Below, in pieces: positions 12,341-23,012 of a stretch of 64,000 nt of DNA. The notes under the pieces are model-generated. The model saw only the letters and a list, made by a program, of their open reading frames with translations, searched no databases and was not told the origin of the DNA. The DNA is from Rutpela maculata (lineage: Eukaryota; Arthropoda; Insecta; Coleoptera; Cerambycidae). Within the stretch, counting starts at the first letter, position 1, and every line of letters begins with the position of its first letter. The translations under genes and the position numbers were made by a program. The stretch spans positions 118,558,902-118,622,901 of the forward strand of contig OW386286.2 in assembly GCA_936432065.2 (NCBI GenBank). Reading direction: 5' to 3'.

Positions 12341-13621
12341 TTTATGTTTCAGTGATATTAACAAAAAAATGTTTAACCCAATTTTTGTTTTAACTTTTCT
12401 TATAAACAAATACATTTTACTCGTCAATATTTTGCTCACAAATAAATCCTATTAGCATTTATCAAAAGTATATAAAAAATCGGCAGCTACTGGAAGCGGC
12501 TGGAACCTCCCCACCCGGTGAATCTTTGAAGCCGAAAAGAGTACTAAACAATATGAACGCTCTCATTTAATTATATTTATTAAGTTGTAATATTTTTTTC
12601 ATATTAAATCAGAAAAAAAAGTCTTGCGTTCGGTGGGATTTGGACCTAAGAACTTGAGTGTAAAATTTATAGTCTGCACAACATTAATGTTTTATTCAAT
12701 GTTTTAATACAAATATATGCTTCATCGGATCCTAGCCCGGGGCCAGCCAGACAACCACGGTGAACACCGTCGTGGCGAATGTGAGGCTGGACGGGGTAGG
12801 TCCGGTTTGGCTTGGAGAAAAATAGAAAAGTAGCTCCTGTCTTCTGTAGGCAGGCTTAAAAAACTAGGTTAAAATTATAATGTGGACCTAAAATTAATAT
12901 AAAAATAAACACAATACTATAAAAACGTTCGTAGGCAAGAGCACATAATAATTTTGATTATTGATATGGGAAACAACTAAACGAAAAAACCTGTTCGTTG
13001 GTAATGGGATGGATGACGGGGATGGCCATCTTTGGAAAAAACCATATAACTCTTGGTGGACAGCTTCCCTGTCAGATGTAGCCAGGGCAGTGTTCATGGT
13101 GGATAGTTTAAGTTTGAGTTGGTATAATTTGTTTTATCTTTTGGCCTCGACCGATTTTTCACTAAATCGGTCGGAGAAGTGATAGCTGTTAAATTTTTGG
13201 TACCGATGTTTCTCTGGGGAATTTGGTTTTTGAAAAATGTTTCGGTTGGTACCAATGTCTTAAATTGTTTTTAGGTTATGTAGTACTATTTTTAGGTTAT
13301 GTTGCCAGAAGAATTTCCGGCGGGATGCCGGAAGTAGCGGAAATAGTTTTTAAAATATAATGTCACTGTCACTTTTATTGGAAAAAACTCACCGAAAGCG
13401 TTCCGGTGGAGTTGCTTACACTTGTAGGGCTTGTAAGCGTTTCAGGATGGCCTCTCACACCATCCGTGGGCTTTATAAACGTCGAAAAAACTTGTAATCT
13501 CTCGATGCACTTGACACGTCAAAAATACTCAGCATGCAGTCTGCATGATTTAACACACTAGCAGAGAACTTATACCACAGATGGACCCGTAGTAGGAATT
13601 TTCCTTTGAGTCCATTTAATA

Positions 13622-14062
13622 AAATTTGACAGTTTTCTGAAAATTTGACATTTTTCCGAAAATTTGACATTTTCCTGAATTTTTGACATTTTTCTGAAAA
13701 GTGACATTTCTCCGAAAATTTGACATTTTTCTGAAGTGAGTACTCCGAAAATTTGACAATTTTCAAACATTTGACATTTTTCTGAAAGGTGACATCTTCG
13801 AAAATTTGACGTTTTCTCGAAAATTTGACATTTTTCTGGAGAGTGACATTTTTTCGAAAATTTGACGTTTTCCTGAATTTTTGACATTTTTCTGAAAAGT
13901 GACATTTCTCCGAAAATTTGACATTTTTCTGAAGTGACATTACTCCGAAAATTTGACAATTTTCAAACATTTGACATTTTTCTGAAAGGTGACATTTCTT
14001 CGAAAATTTGAAGTTTTTTCGAAAATTTAACATTTTTCTGAAAAGTGACATTTCTCTGAGAA
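13622..14062. repeat. Degenerate minisatellite, right copy
   Basis: Inverted counterpart of 1-400, here complete: units such as AAAATTTGACATTTTTC and GTGACATTTCTCCG. It ends where the 151-bp array region begins, so it marks the visible outer end of the palindrome. The left counterpart is truncated by the window, so the true outer end of the left arm is unknown. Confidence 0.85.
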
Positions 14063-14130
14063 TTTGATACTTCTTGGAAATTAAAAAAAAAATTTCGTGA
14101 CGTCTTGTAGAAATATTTTTTTGATATCTT

Positions 14131-14885
14131 CATCAGTTCGCCTGTTGTAAGAATTTTATCTTTTTATGACGTCATCAGAACGTAGGTGTATTTTTAATTC
14201 ACTCGTATTCCATCACTTACAATATTTCCACCTACGTTTCAAACTTTAATTGGATGTTTCCAATTGTTGAATCGATATCGACATCAGTTCGCCCTTTGTA
14301 AGAATTTTTCTTATTTGTGATGTCATGTGACGTAGGAGTATTATTAATTCACTTGTATTCCGTCCGTCTACAATATTTCCACCCATATTTCAAATTTTAA
14401 TTGGATGTTTCCAATCGTTAAGTCGATATTTGTACCAGTTCATCTGTTGTAAGAATTTTTCTTCTTTGTGGCGTCCTGTAGACGTAAGTGTATATTAATT
14501 AACTTTTATTCCGTCCATTTACAATATTTCTACCTACGTTTTAAATTTCAATTCGATACCTCCAACCGTTAAGTCGATATTTGTACAAGTTCTTCTGCTG
14601 TAAGATTTTTTCTTATTTGTGATGTCATGTGACGTAGGTGTATTTTTAATTCACTCGTATTCCGTCCATCTACAATATTTTCACCTATCTTTCAAACTTT
14701 AATTGGATGTTTCCAATAGTTAAGTTGATATCTGCACCAGTTTCTAAGAATTTTTGTTGTTTGTGACGTCATGCGTCATGTGGACGTAGGTGTATTATTA
14801 ATTCACTTGTATTCCGTCCGTCCACAATATTTCCACCCACATTTCAAATTTTAATTGGATGTTTCCAATCGTTAAAGTACATATG
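14131..14885. repeat. Tandem array, about 151-bp unit, five copies
   Basis: Successive units start near 14134, 14284, 14436, 14587 and 14737 with variants of CAGTTCGCCTGTTGTAAGAA, followed by a TGACGTCAT-like core, GACGTAGGTGTAT, TTCACTCGTATTCCGTCC, and AATTGGATGTTTCCAAT. Units differ by substitutions and small indels. The last unit runs into a HINE-like fragment at 14871. No coding frame spans the array. Confidence 0.8.
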
Positions 14886-15095
14886 TGTACCGAATTTCAA
14901 GTCAATATCTCAAACGGTTCCAGAGTAAACGTGCGCACAAAAAATAGTTACAGACAGACCGACAGACAGACAGAATTTTTTTTTTTTCGCTCAAACTTAA
15001 AATCTCGACGTTTCATGACATTTTAAGCCTATTTGAACAATAAAAATTTTTAAAAATTTTTTGTCGTTACTGTACTTCCACTGTATGTGGAAGTA
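14871..15095 (-). mobile_element. HINE-like fragment
   Basis: Holds only the 5' third of the family: TACTTCCACATACAGTGG (inverse at 15073-15095), the microsatellite, GTGCGCAC and the GAAATTCGGTACAC segment. Its inner end is fused to the 151-bp array, as if the array expanded from within or recombined with an element. Confidence 0.75.
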
Positions 15096-15224
15096 ATAGT
15101 TTTAACATATAGCCCTCTGAAACTGGGCTTTTCATGAGTTCTGCAGTAGCGTTAAGTTACTGTAAGTTGGTATGTCTGTACGTATGTCACTATGTCTGTA
15201 TTTATACACGTATGATCTCAAAGG

Positions 15225-16020
15225 TTAGAGGATTTTGAACAGTAACCTTCAAGGTTATTCGAAGGTCAACTTTAGAATTTCAAATGGAAATCACAATTTT
15301 TGACACCGGAAATAAAGAGCAGAAGATTTTAACTTCGGATATAACCTTTGACTTTGACCGACGGATATTATAGATCAATATCAGTGATCCCATCGGTTAT
15401 TATTGCACGTGTCAATCTGGAGCCAAAACTGTGGGCAGATGAGCCCATGTCGCGTCGTCTCTGTCTTATGATTTTTAGGCTATGTGCGACATCAAAATAA
15501 CGTTAAGTATCCAGATAACACCCTGCTAAATACAACGCTACATACAAGTAACAGAGCACAACAAGAAGCTGAAGAGAATATTGATATTGAAGTGATATAA
15601 TGAAAAATATCTTTATGAATTCTCGTGATATAATGAGTAAAAATCGGCCCTTATCAGGGTCACATGATGTGCTAAGCCCGATCTCTCAACCTCCCCGCGG
15701 TGCACATCGGGTCAAGTTAATGCAGACGGTCATCTTTTTTTTATATTCATGTATCTATGTATATGAGTCTAGACATGCGCAGTAGGCTATAACGTCCGGA
15801 TCTCTAATTGAGCTTACCTTGTCCAGCCGGATCTCTGATTGATCTTGCCTTAAGCATTAACGAGTATTGATCTCCAATATACGTCGGTCAAAGTCAAGGT
15901 CATATCCGAAGTTAAAATCTTCCGCTCTTTATTTCCGATGTCAAAAATAGGGGTTTCCATTTGAAATCCTAAATTTGATCTTCGGACCTTGAAGATCACT
16001 GTCAAGGTCACTGTTCAAAA
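15225..16020. repeat. Inverted-repeat element, 0.8 kb
   Basis: The segment 15225-15385 returns inverted at about 15860-16020. Shared stretches include CCGAAGTTAAAATCTTC (inverse AGATTTTAACTTCGG) and GACTTTGACCGACG. Internal sequence of about 475 bp shows no enzyme. It overlaps the 3' end of the LINE ORF1 fragment to its right, which it appears to truncate. Confidence 0.65.
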
Positions 16021-16663
16021 CCGGCCATTCCTCCTTTATGACTTCCGCCAGGGCATCGAAGTTCTCTATCTTCTCGTCTATTCTTTTCATTATCTGTCCC
16101 GTCTTTTCCTCCTCTTGCTCTTTTTTTGCTCTCTTCCAGGGGTTTTCTGTTTGCGTGGCGATTTCACTTACGCTAGCTTTCCTCTGTCCCTCTGTCTGAG
16201 TTAAGCCGTCCAACGTATCTTTGGCGCTTTTGTTGCCTGGCTCGCTGTCTGTTTCGACCATTTTCAGAGCGGCAATTTCTACCGCCACTTCCGACGTTTC
16301 CACCCATTTTTGTTTCTTCCTTTCTAGGGAGTCTGCCAATCTGCACAATTCCCTTACCCCGGATTTTATTTCTACCTTCGTATTTGGATTATTCATCACT
16401 AACGTCTTCAAGCTTTTGATGTTATCGTCCATCCGTTTTATTAGCGTCATCATTTCCGAAGTAACTTTAGAAAGGTCTTCTCCCTTGCCACTAATTCTAG
16501 GGGAATCTATTCTTTTCCTCTTTTTTTCCTGTTCGTCTTCCACTTTTGATGTCGAGTAGCTTCTGATCTTAGTTGGGCTGTGTGCCACGGAGTTCCTTCT
16601 TCTGAAGACTTCCTCTTCTGCCATAGTCAGGTCCACCACCGATTTGTCCTTATTCCCATCCAT
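15941..16663 (-). pseudogene. LINE ORF1-like N-terminal fragment
   Basis: A 240-residue open frame starting MDGNKDKSVVDLTMAEEE. It is highly charged, with a coiled-coil-like stretch at about residues 65-135 (LIKRMDDNIKSLKTL, SGVRELCRLADSLER), then SEIATQTENPW and a K/E-rich region. Charged N-terminal domains with a xATQTE motif are common in ORF1 proteins of insect non-LTR retrotransposons, and I favour that reading. No zinc knuckles are present because the last 25 or so residues are encoded by the adjacent inverted-repeat element, so the frame is truncated. A host nuclear protein is the less likely alternative. No ORF2 follows. Confidence 0.5.
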
Positions 16664-16904
16664 TTTATCCCTTACCTAGATGCTCAAATTTTGTGGCTCA
16701 TTTAAAGCACTTGCTTTAAAAAAAATGCATTTTAAACTTTAGAGGTACTTCGAAACACTTAAATATCTCCGAAATTATTAATCCTACATCAATAAACAAA
16801 AAATATAATTAATTCCCAGTTTGTACTTTCTGTAATTGGTGTGTAACATTTTAAATCAAAGTAATGCTTTTCGAGATACTTGACGAAAACCGTTTGGAAA
16901 TGCC

Positions 16905-17014
16905 TTTTTTTAAGCTAAAATCGCAATTTTGAAGTCGTTATAACTTAAAAACTATCAATTTATGTGACAAATTGCATAGAATCTTTTCTTCTTAAAGTTT
17001 GATTCTTTTTCAGC

Positions 17015-17071
<57 letters not shown>

Positions 17072-17100
17072 GTGCTACCCCCTGAGAAAGGGTGGCATCC
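16905..17100. repeat. Diverged copy of the palindrome-arm repeat, with TA microsatellite
   Basis: TTAAGCTAAAATCGCAATTT and the following 190 bp match 10100-10250 of the large palindrome, down to the AAGTGC(T/C)ACCCC segment. Where that copy has a short ATATAC stretch, this one has (TA)n at about 17018-17066. It shows that the arm sequence is itself a dispersed repeat. Confidence 0.7.
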
Positions 17101-17159
17101 ACCCCCTATAAATTACCAAGCCCCCGTTCCATATAGAAACATTTCTGCGAAGCATTTAC

Positions 17160-17660
17160 TATAATACTGCCAAAAATGAACAATATCCGTTCAATATGAC
17201 ATTATTCCGAAGTTAAAACCTCTAGTTACTGTACTATAAGGCGACAATCTGATCTTAAGTAGAATATCACTCATATTTGTCTTTGTGTCTCATGTATGGA
17301 AGCCCTGTATATCATGAGGTAATATTAGAAGTACCTACTTATCTCGCTGGTATCTCGCAACTACCTTAAAGAGCTGCCTGTTAAGTGACAAGCCTTCTAA
17401 AAATTCCCGTATCAGTTTCTCCCTTGATCCAAATGTAATTCCAGAAGTACACCAAACCAATGAACCAGGTTATCTAACAGTACTTGGCCGAAAGTAGCAA
17501 CCAAGATGTATTTATTTCCGTCACAAGGAAGGGTCAATCCTTTAAATAAAGCTTCAGAGGGTTATATTACATCATAGCACAGTTACTTCTTGTTTGTGAA
17601 CCCTTACTTACTTCACAAACCTCACAATTACGGCACCAAAAGACATGTTGAAGGTCGTTC
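17160..17660 (-). pseudogene. Ty3/Gypsy integrase fossil
   Basis: With several frameshifts and stops, the minus strand still reads as an integrase. It shows a CxxC zinc pair in CRNCEVC, then GNKYILVA, then FGVLLELHLDQGRN, which matches the second catalytic aspartate block (usually HSDQGRNF). Further left comes YRASIHETQ, corresponding to the family's AYRAxxHETTG segment. The three motifs occur in the right order and spacing. Upstream sequence (17660-18060) may hold more pol remnants but nothing I can name. Not functional. Confidence 0.6.
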
Positions 17661-18662
17661 ATTCAATAGAATCATTCATACATGCCACTTGATGTCAATT
17701 GCATGGAAACTTGCTTTTCATCTTAGCTTTTCCAAGATCTTCATCGTCATCTTTAAATAACACCTTCACCCCAGTTGCCGTCCTCACATACATATCGAGA
17801 TCCTTCTTGTCCATCTCAATACATGTTTGGTTTCTCTATTGTTTCATTTCAAGTCTGTGCTGATGACAGTTCCTTTTGACATGACCTGCTTTTTGGACTT
17901 AATGCAGCGGGCTCTTCTACCTGTCCTTTCATTATTCATAATTTCCTTGGGCTGACAATTCCGTAAACATTACCCAAATCTCAGACAATACAGATTTATC
18001 CGGCCAAGTCCCTTCCACATTCATAGCTCGTGGACTTTGATTTGAATGTGCGGTACCCTCGACATCGAGTGCCTATAGTAAAAGTTTGGTAGTGGACTTA
18101 TATCGCACAGTGGGTTAAAATCGTTAAAACCTGGCCAAAACGCTAATTGAAAAATATGGGCTTTTTTTCATTTCACCCCATTAGTAATAAATACTGATAA
18201 CGTCACTTATTGGAAATAATAACTTGTGAGTCTTAAACTACCTGCTGTTTCCTTACGTTTAATTGAAATTTTAGGGTTGTTCTAGTAATAATTTTACATA
18301 CGAATAATTATTGTGGTTTTTATTTTCATTATATCATTATGAATGTATATAGCATTATGCATTCGATTCCAAGAAATATGTAGTACATGCTAGATAATTA
18401 TGATATAAATAATTATGATAGAGGGGGTCTTGTCTACTAGACCCACCTGCGGACTGGAATTTTTTTTTCTAACGACAGCTTAATACCAGTGTACTTAGAT
18501 ATTGTTTTTTTTTTTCTCCAAATGTGTAACCCACTCCCGCTCAAGATTACTTTAGGAATATAGGGACATTATACACGGTATTCAATGTCCATTTTATATA
18601 ATGTAATAACGAGAACGCATTTTCTGTCTGTCGACAATGCAATAAAAAAATATTTGTTTTAG
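17661..18662. other. No gene seen; intron or old retroelement debris
   Basis: This stretch leads up to the first GNBP exon in the window and is presumably intron. The part to about 18060 has coding-like composition on the minus strand and could be further Gypsy pol. 18060-18660 is AT-rich with no recognisable repeat. No earlier GNBP exon was found here. Confidence 0.4.
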
Positions 18663-18745
18663 GTCAAATAGAACTATTTGTAGATGGCGAGCGTTATGGA
18701 ACACAAAATACAGAGCCTGGGTTTACAGGTGAAAATTCTAGTAAG
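18663..18745 (+). CDS. GNBP: Beta-1,3-glucan recognition protein, internal exon
   Basis: An 83-bp exon between an AG acceptor after a T-rich tract (TTTGTTTTAG) and a strong donor AAG|GTGAGT. It completes a split codon (two bases) and then encodes 27 residues including IELFVDGERYG, ending in phase 0. GNBP/beta-GRP proteins, secreted glucan sensors with an inactive glycosyl hydrolase 16 fold that feed the Toll and prophenoloxidase pathways, have a (K/L)VDGxxYG strand near the end of that fold, which this matches. It lies upstream of the last exon at 30053, same strand and compatible phase. One short exon (usually carrying the APFDxE motif) should lie between them and was not found. Earlier exons must be left of the window or hidden in repeats. 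Confidence 0.72.
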
Positions 18746-19060
18746 GTGAGTTTTAATACTTAAGTTTTGTTACAGGCAACAAGTCTTTCGGATCCACTAA
18801 TTTTGACGATTTTAAAAAATACAAAAATTAGAAATTCTACATTTAATTGGGTCATATTAAGCATCAAAAGAGGTGAATAAGGAATTCTTTGACCACAGCC
18901 ATTTTATTGTTTTCATTTGTTGTAGGAATAAGAACAAGTGCCATGAAAAATGTCATCTTGTAAAATTTAAATAATTTCCACATGAAATCACTTTAACCAT
19001 TGCGCTATGGCCGTGAAACATTTGCGCATTCGATTAATTATAACCACTCCAGTCGGTATA

Positions 19061-20761
19061 TTAGCGGCGCGGATCTGGTTTTGAAATGAGACCAATTTTA
19101 AAAAATTTTTTTTTTGATAATTCGGTTACACCCGTACTCTTTTATCACGTTATCAACTTAGTTCAGCTTAATAACACGGGATAGCGGAGGAATTCACATT
19201 TAAAATTCGCAAAAACACGTTTTTCCACGATAACTTTTTTATTATTGACCTGACGATAAAAAAGTAAAATTAAAAACTGAAGATCTCACGGAAGCGCATA
19301 ATCTGGAATTTTTTTCAAATCAGATGGTAACTTTTCGTGAAAATTTTTTTTGAAAATACCTACTCGTTTTTTTGCCCTAAGACTAATACACAAAAAAGTA
19401 ATTCCTTAATTTTTTTACGAAAAAATGAAGTTAGGGGAGTGAGATATTTTTGAGGTAGGTGAAATAGATAAGAATTGATCGAGCCGGAGGATTGGTGTGG
19501 TGGGCCAATTAGGGGAGGGGAGGGAGGTAGGGAAAGGAAAATTATTCAACCCCCTCGAACTTTTTTCCCTGTTGTGCAATTTTCAAAAACCAAAATGAAT
19601 TTGCTCGTTATTACGTCTAATATTTGACTGAATAATTTTTCTTATTTCTTTCAAATAAACAAACAAATTTGACCTACATATTAATATTAACACGTTATGT
19701 TAACAAATATATAGTAATAACAAGATAAAAATTTGAGAGTAATCCATTGTGTCGTTTTTGAGTTAGAGCGAGTTAGCGGAAAAATAATTGTTTTATATAT
19801 ACAATACACACCTAAAACTAGGGAAATGCGCCTCGAAAACTCGTGACGGTGTTAAATAATTATTTATAATAAGTTTAATATTTGATGGAGGGTAGACTGA
19901 TAAAATATTAAGATGGAAAAAAGATTTATATATCTGAATATTAAGCTCCGAAGTCCCTATCTCTTTTCCTTAGCCCTTTATTCCCGCAAACGCATTGTGC
20001 CCCCTCCCTCCCTTCCTATTGCTTGGATTGCAATATATATTTTTTAAATTAAATATAAAAAAAATCTCACTTGCCTGTAAAAAAATTTCTCTTCTGAGCC
20101 CTTTCGTTCGTACTCAAAAACGCATTAAAAAAAAATGCAGAAGGTTTTTCCCCTCCCACAAGTTTGTTTATTTGAAAAAAATAAAAAAAATTATTCAGTC
20201 AAATATTAGAAGTAATAATGAACAAATTTCATTTTGGTTTTTGAAAATCGCACGACAGGGAAAAAAGTTCGAGGGGGTTGAATAATTTTCCTTTCCCTAC
20301 CTCCCTCCCCTCCCCTAATTGGCCCACCACCCCAATCCTCCGGCTCCATCAATTCTTATCTATTTCACCTTCCTCAAAAATATCTCACTCCCCTAACTTC
20401 TTTTTTTCGTAAAAAAATTAAGGAATTACTTTTTTGTGTATTAGTGTTAGGGCAAAAAACGAGTATTTTCAAAAAAAATTTTCACGAAAAGTTACCGTCC
20501 GATTTGAAAAAAAAATTATGCGCTTCCATGAGATCTTCAATTTTCAATTTTACTTTTTTATCGTCAGGTCAATAATAGCAAAGTTATCGTGGAAATACGT
20601 GTTTTTGCGAATTTTAAATGCGAATTCCTCCGACATCCCGTGTGATTAAGCTGAACTAAGTTGATTACATGATAAACGAGAACGCGTGTAACTGAATTGT
20701 CAAAAAAAATTAAAAAAAGTTGGTTTCAAAACTCCTCTTTTTCTCGCCAGATCCGCTCCAG
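19061..20761. mobile_element. Foldback element inserted at TA
   Basis: Starts TTAGCGGCGCGGATCTGG and ends CCAGATCCGCTCCAG. Arms of about 600 bp (to 19667, from 20158) are inverted copies with G- and T-rich stretches. The host sequence reads ...CGGTATA before and TATATATG after, and removing the element restores the left TIR of the surrounding element, so insertion at TA is well supported. No transposase frame is seen. The same family occurs at 48728-54082. Confidence 0.75.
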
Positions 20762-21217
20762 TATATATGAAATCACAAAGTAGAGGTCGACAGTCATGCG
20801 ACGTAAGGGAGATTTTGGTGCTAGGGGGGGGGGGGGGGTCATTAGTGAGTGCATTGGTGAATTGTCGACACGTTGCGTGACCGGGGTTTTCCGCCATCTT
20901 GAAGAAACGGTTAAGAACTGTTTTTTTTCAAATATATCAGCATAAAAAAAATTACGATGTATTATAGGGCCTAAAATTTCCCATGTTTTATGTGCTATGT
21001 ATTTTTTTGTAGGACTGATAGATTTTTGTTTATTGAAAAAGAAAGTTTGAAATTTGGGCGCGGCTCGGGAGGATTTCTCGCATTTTTCTCGATATGGAGC
21101 TTCTACGAGAAAATGTTTTATATGAAACTTTTAGGAAAAAAAACCTACAACCTTGTTTTTTAATTTATATTTTCGAACAATATTTTGCACTACAGCGTGA
21201 CGTAAAAGTCGGCATGT

Positions 21218-21360
21218 AATTTTTTTTTGTGTGGAGGAGGGAAATCTTCAAAAGACCCCCCCTAGATGTTGTGCGGCAGGGTAGTGTGAAATTTTTACTC
21301 ACTAAAATCCCTTCTCCTCTTCACAGCGACTCGTCGGAACCACTTCCGCATGACTTCTCG
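21218..21360 (-). mobile_element. LINE 3' untranslated end
   Basis: The minus strand has GGTTCCGACGAGTCGCTG, AAGGGATTTTAGTGAGT, CACACTACCCTGCCGCAC and GGGTCTTTTGAAGATT, ending CCTCCTCCACAC plus A-run. It is homologous to 5812-5935. No LINE coding sequence remains. It sits directly downstream of the CXC motif of the pseudogene, suggesting a 5'-truncated insertion there. Confidence 0.55.
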
Positions 21361-21362
21361 GC

Positions 21363-22335
21363 TTAATTCATTGTCGTGTTAATCGATAGAAGTTTATTCG
21401 TCATTTTCGTCGGATTCGTTGTTGATGTCGTCCTGCACACAGATTTTAAGGAATTCTGTAATGATGTTGTAAATTTCACTGCTTCAGTTTGACATAAAAC
21501 GGAACATTTCATTCCAGCTTTGCGGCAACCACAAGCTGTTCTGCTATTCCCCTTGCATTTACAATATATTAACTTTAGAAGTCCAACTGCTGCAGCTTTC
21601 CTGTGATGGTTTTCGGTTCTAGCCCACAATTTGTCCTGGTCCATCCCTATTTGTCCGGTTCGCGAAAGTTTGCAAGCCACTTGAAGGTACGTCCTGAAAG
21701 TGCATTGCCGGGCAGCATCCGATATCGGTGGAAGCGATGCAAGGTTCGCTTTTTATTTTGTAGTTGCTCTTACAAAACGTTTGTAAAGTAGCAAATTTAA
21801 CTTTTCTTGTGCTTCGTTTTCTTTGTACAAAGCAAGAAAGAATGTTTCTTCCGCGGTAGCGAGAAGTTTGGGAGATAATTTTTTCTTTAAAAATTTTCAG
21901 AGATGCCTCCAAATGATCGATGTTCTTCAAAGTGGTGATAAATTTCGATTTGCCAAATCCAAAAACAGAGGAAGTCGTGTCGCACCCGCTGAAGGCGTGT
22001 AGATACAGGATGCTATCGCTTGTGACATCATCGTATCGTAGGTTTGATATTGAATACAGTTTCTCGGCAATTTTTTTTGTTTTTTGTGGGTTTTTTGAAA
22101 AACATGTTCGATTTGTCCTCGGCCAGTCTTATCAGTAACACGAAAAGACCGCTATTACTACGGAATTGTCATTTAAAGCATGCCTGATAGCGGTGTTTAT
22201 TATCTCGGAATCGGTATCTTCTTGACGTCCTCTTATGTTTTTTCATTGGTTAAAAACTTTTCTTAACTCGTCGATACGCATGTCTTCATTGGATGTGTAA
22301 TCTCTACAATGTTGTTTTATTCGTAGTTGTTCTAA
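21363..22335 (-). pseudogene. XPG/FEN1-like plus CXC protein, decayed copy (i)
   Basis: Read leftwards through several frameshifts the order is: EDTDSEIINTAIRHAL (acidic helix), a segment with SNMFFKKPTKNKKN, LYLHAFSGCDTTSSVFGFGK, LPPISDAARQCTFRTYLQV, then LLKLIYCKCKG with ACGCRKAGMKCSVLC. This is the fullest copy in the window. Proteins with this motif series are abundant in animal databases as uncharacterised, often repetitive genes. The GCDTTS...GxGK block resembles the GCDY...GIG helix-turn segment of XPG/FEN1 nucleases, and the upstream acidic block the XPG-I region (inference). The cysteine cluster resembles a CXC DNA-binding motif. It lies inside a TIR-bounded element and may be its enzyme. 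Frameshifts make it non-functional. Confidence 0.72.
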
Positions 22336-22339
22336 AAAT

Positions 22340-23012
22340 TTGATTTATTTTTTAATTTTATTCTTAATCGATTTCCATGACGCAGAGAAAACAGCAACGT
22401 AAATTCGACTCTTGATTCCGAAAAGTAGCTAGCTAAGTAAAATATGAACAAATCATGCCGCATTCCATACCAGTTGTATTGTACAGTGACCGTACAATTA
22501 ATGTAAAGCATTTCTTCTTCACTGCACAGCCATGCGCTGAAATGCCGACTTTGCGGCTTTGCCGCTGTAGTGCAAACTATTGTTCGGAATTAATAATTAA
22601 AAAACGAAGCTGTTGGTTTTTTCCTGCTCTACAATTTTCATATAGAACATTTTTTTAGTAGGAATTAAATAAATCGATGTGTATCGAATGGTGTATGTTC
22701 TTGTGAACTCGTGTGTGATAAAAGTGTATAAAATCTTATTAAAACAAGCTTAAAAATTGTGCCATTTTCACAGACAATAATAGTTAAAGTATCAATAATT
22801 CGAATGTGTTAATTATAAAGAAAAACCATTAATATTTGATATCTAACAGTTATTAAAAAACAAAGACAATCAAACCATCAATTCCTTATCTCGCGGTTTA
22901 TTTAGAATAATTTATTGATAAGACTTTTTGTGAGGCTAAGTGTTTTCTTTAACCGTGTATAAGGCACTAACTAGACTGGATTTAGTTCTGCGGGTATGAT
23001 AATTTTAATATC
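22340..23012. other. Unassigned sequence between pseudogene and LINE
   Basis: AT-rich with no clear frame. The left part probably contains the lost N-terminal half of the nuclease-like pseudogene. The right part is the likely 5' leader of the LINE whose ORF1 starts at 23013. Confidence 0.4.

Larger units (their letters stand above)
9553..14062. repeat. Right arm of the 14-kb palindrome
   Basis: Inverse complement of the left arm. It carries, in mirror order, the G/A tract, one copy of the 1.15-kb unit, two HINE-like copies, the GC-rich 12730-12860 segment and the minisatellite. The arms differ by scattered substitutions, by microsatellite length (the TCTG run near 11757 is longer here) and by the tandem duplication present only on the left. 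Confidence 0.9.

Noticed and set aside
12730..12860. GC-rich segment with ACGGTGTTCACCGT hairpin (mirror at 1130-1260) as a possible tRNA or structured RNA gene
   Set aside because: No cloverleaf or Pol III boxes could be made to fit; it is part of the repeated arm.
20821..20840. Poly(G) run as a possible G-quadruplex regulator
   Set aside because: A homopolymer inside a TIR, poorly conserved in the opposite TIR; length is likely unreliable.
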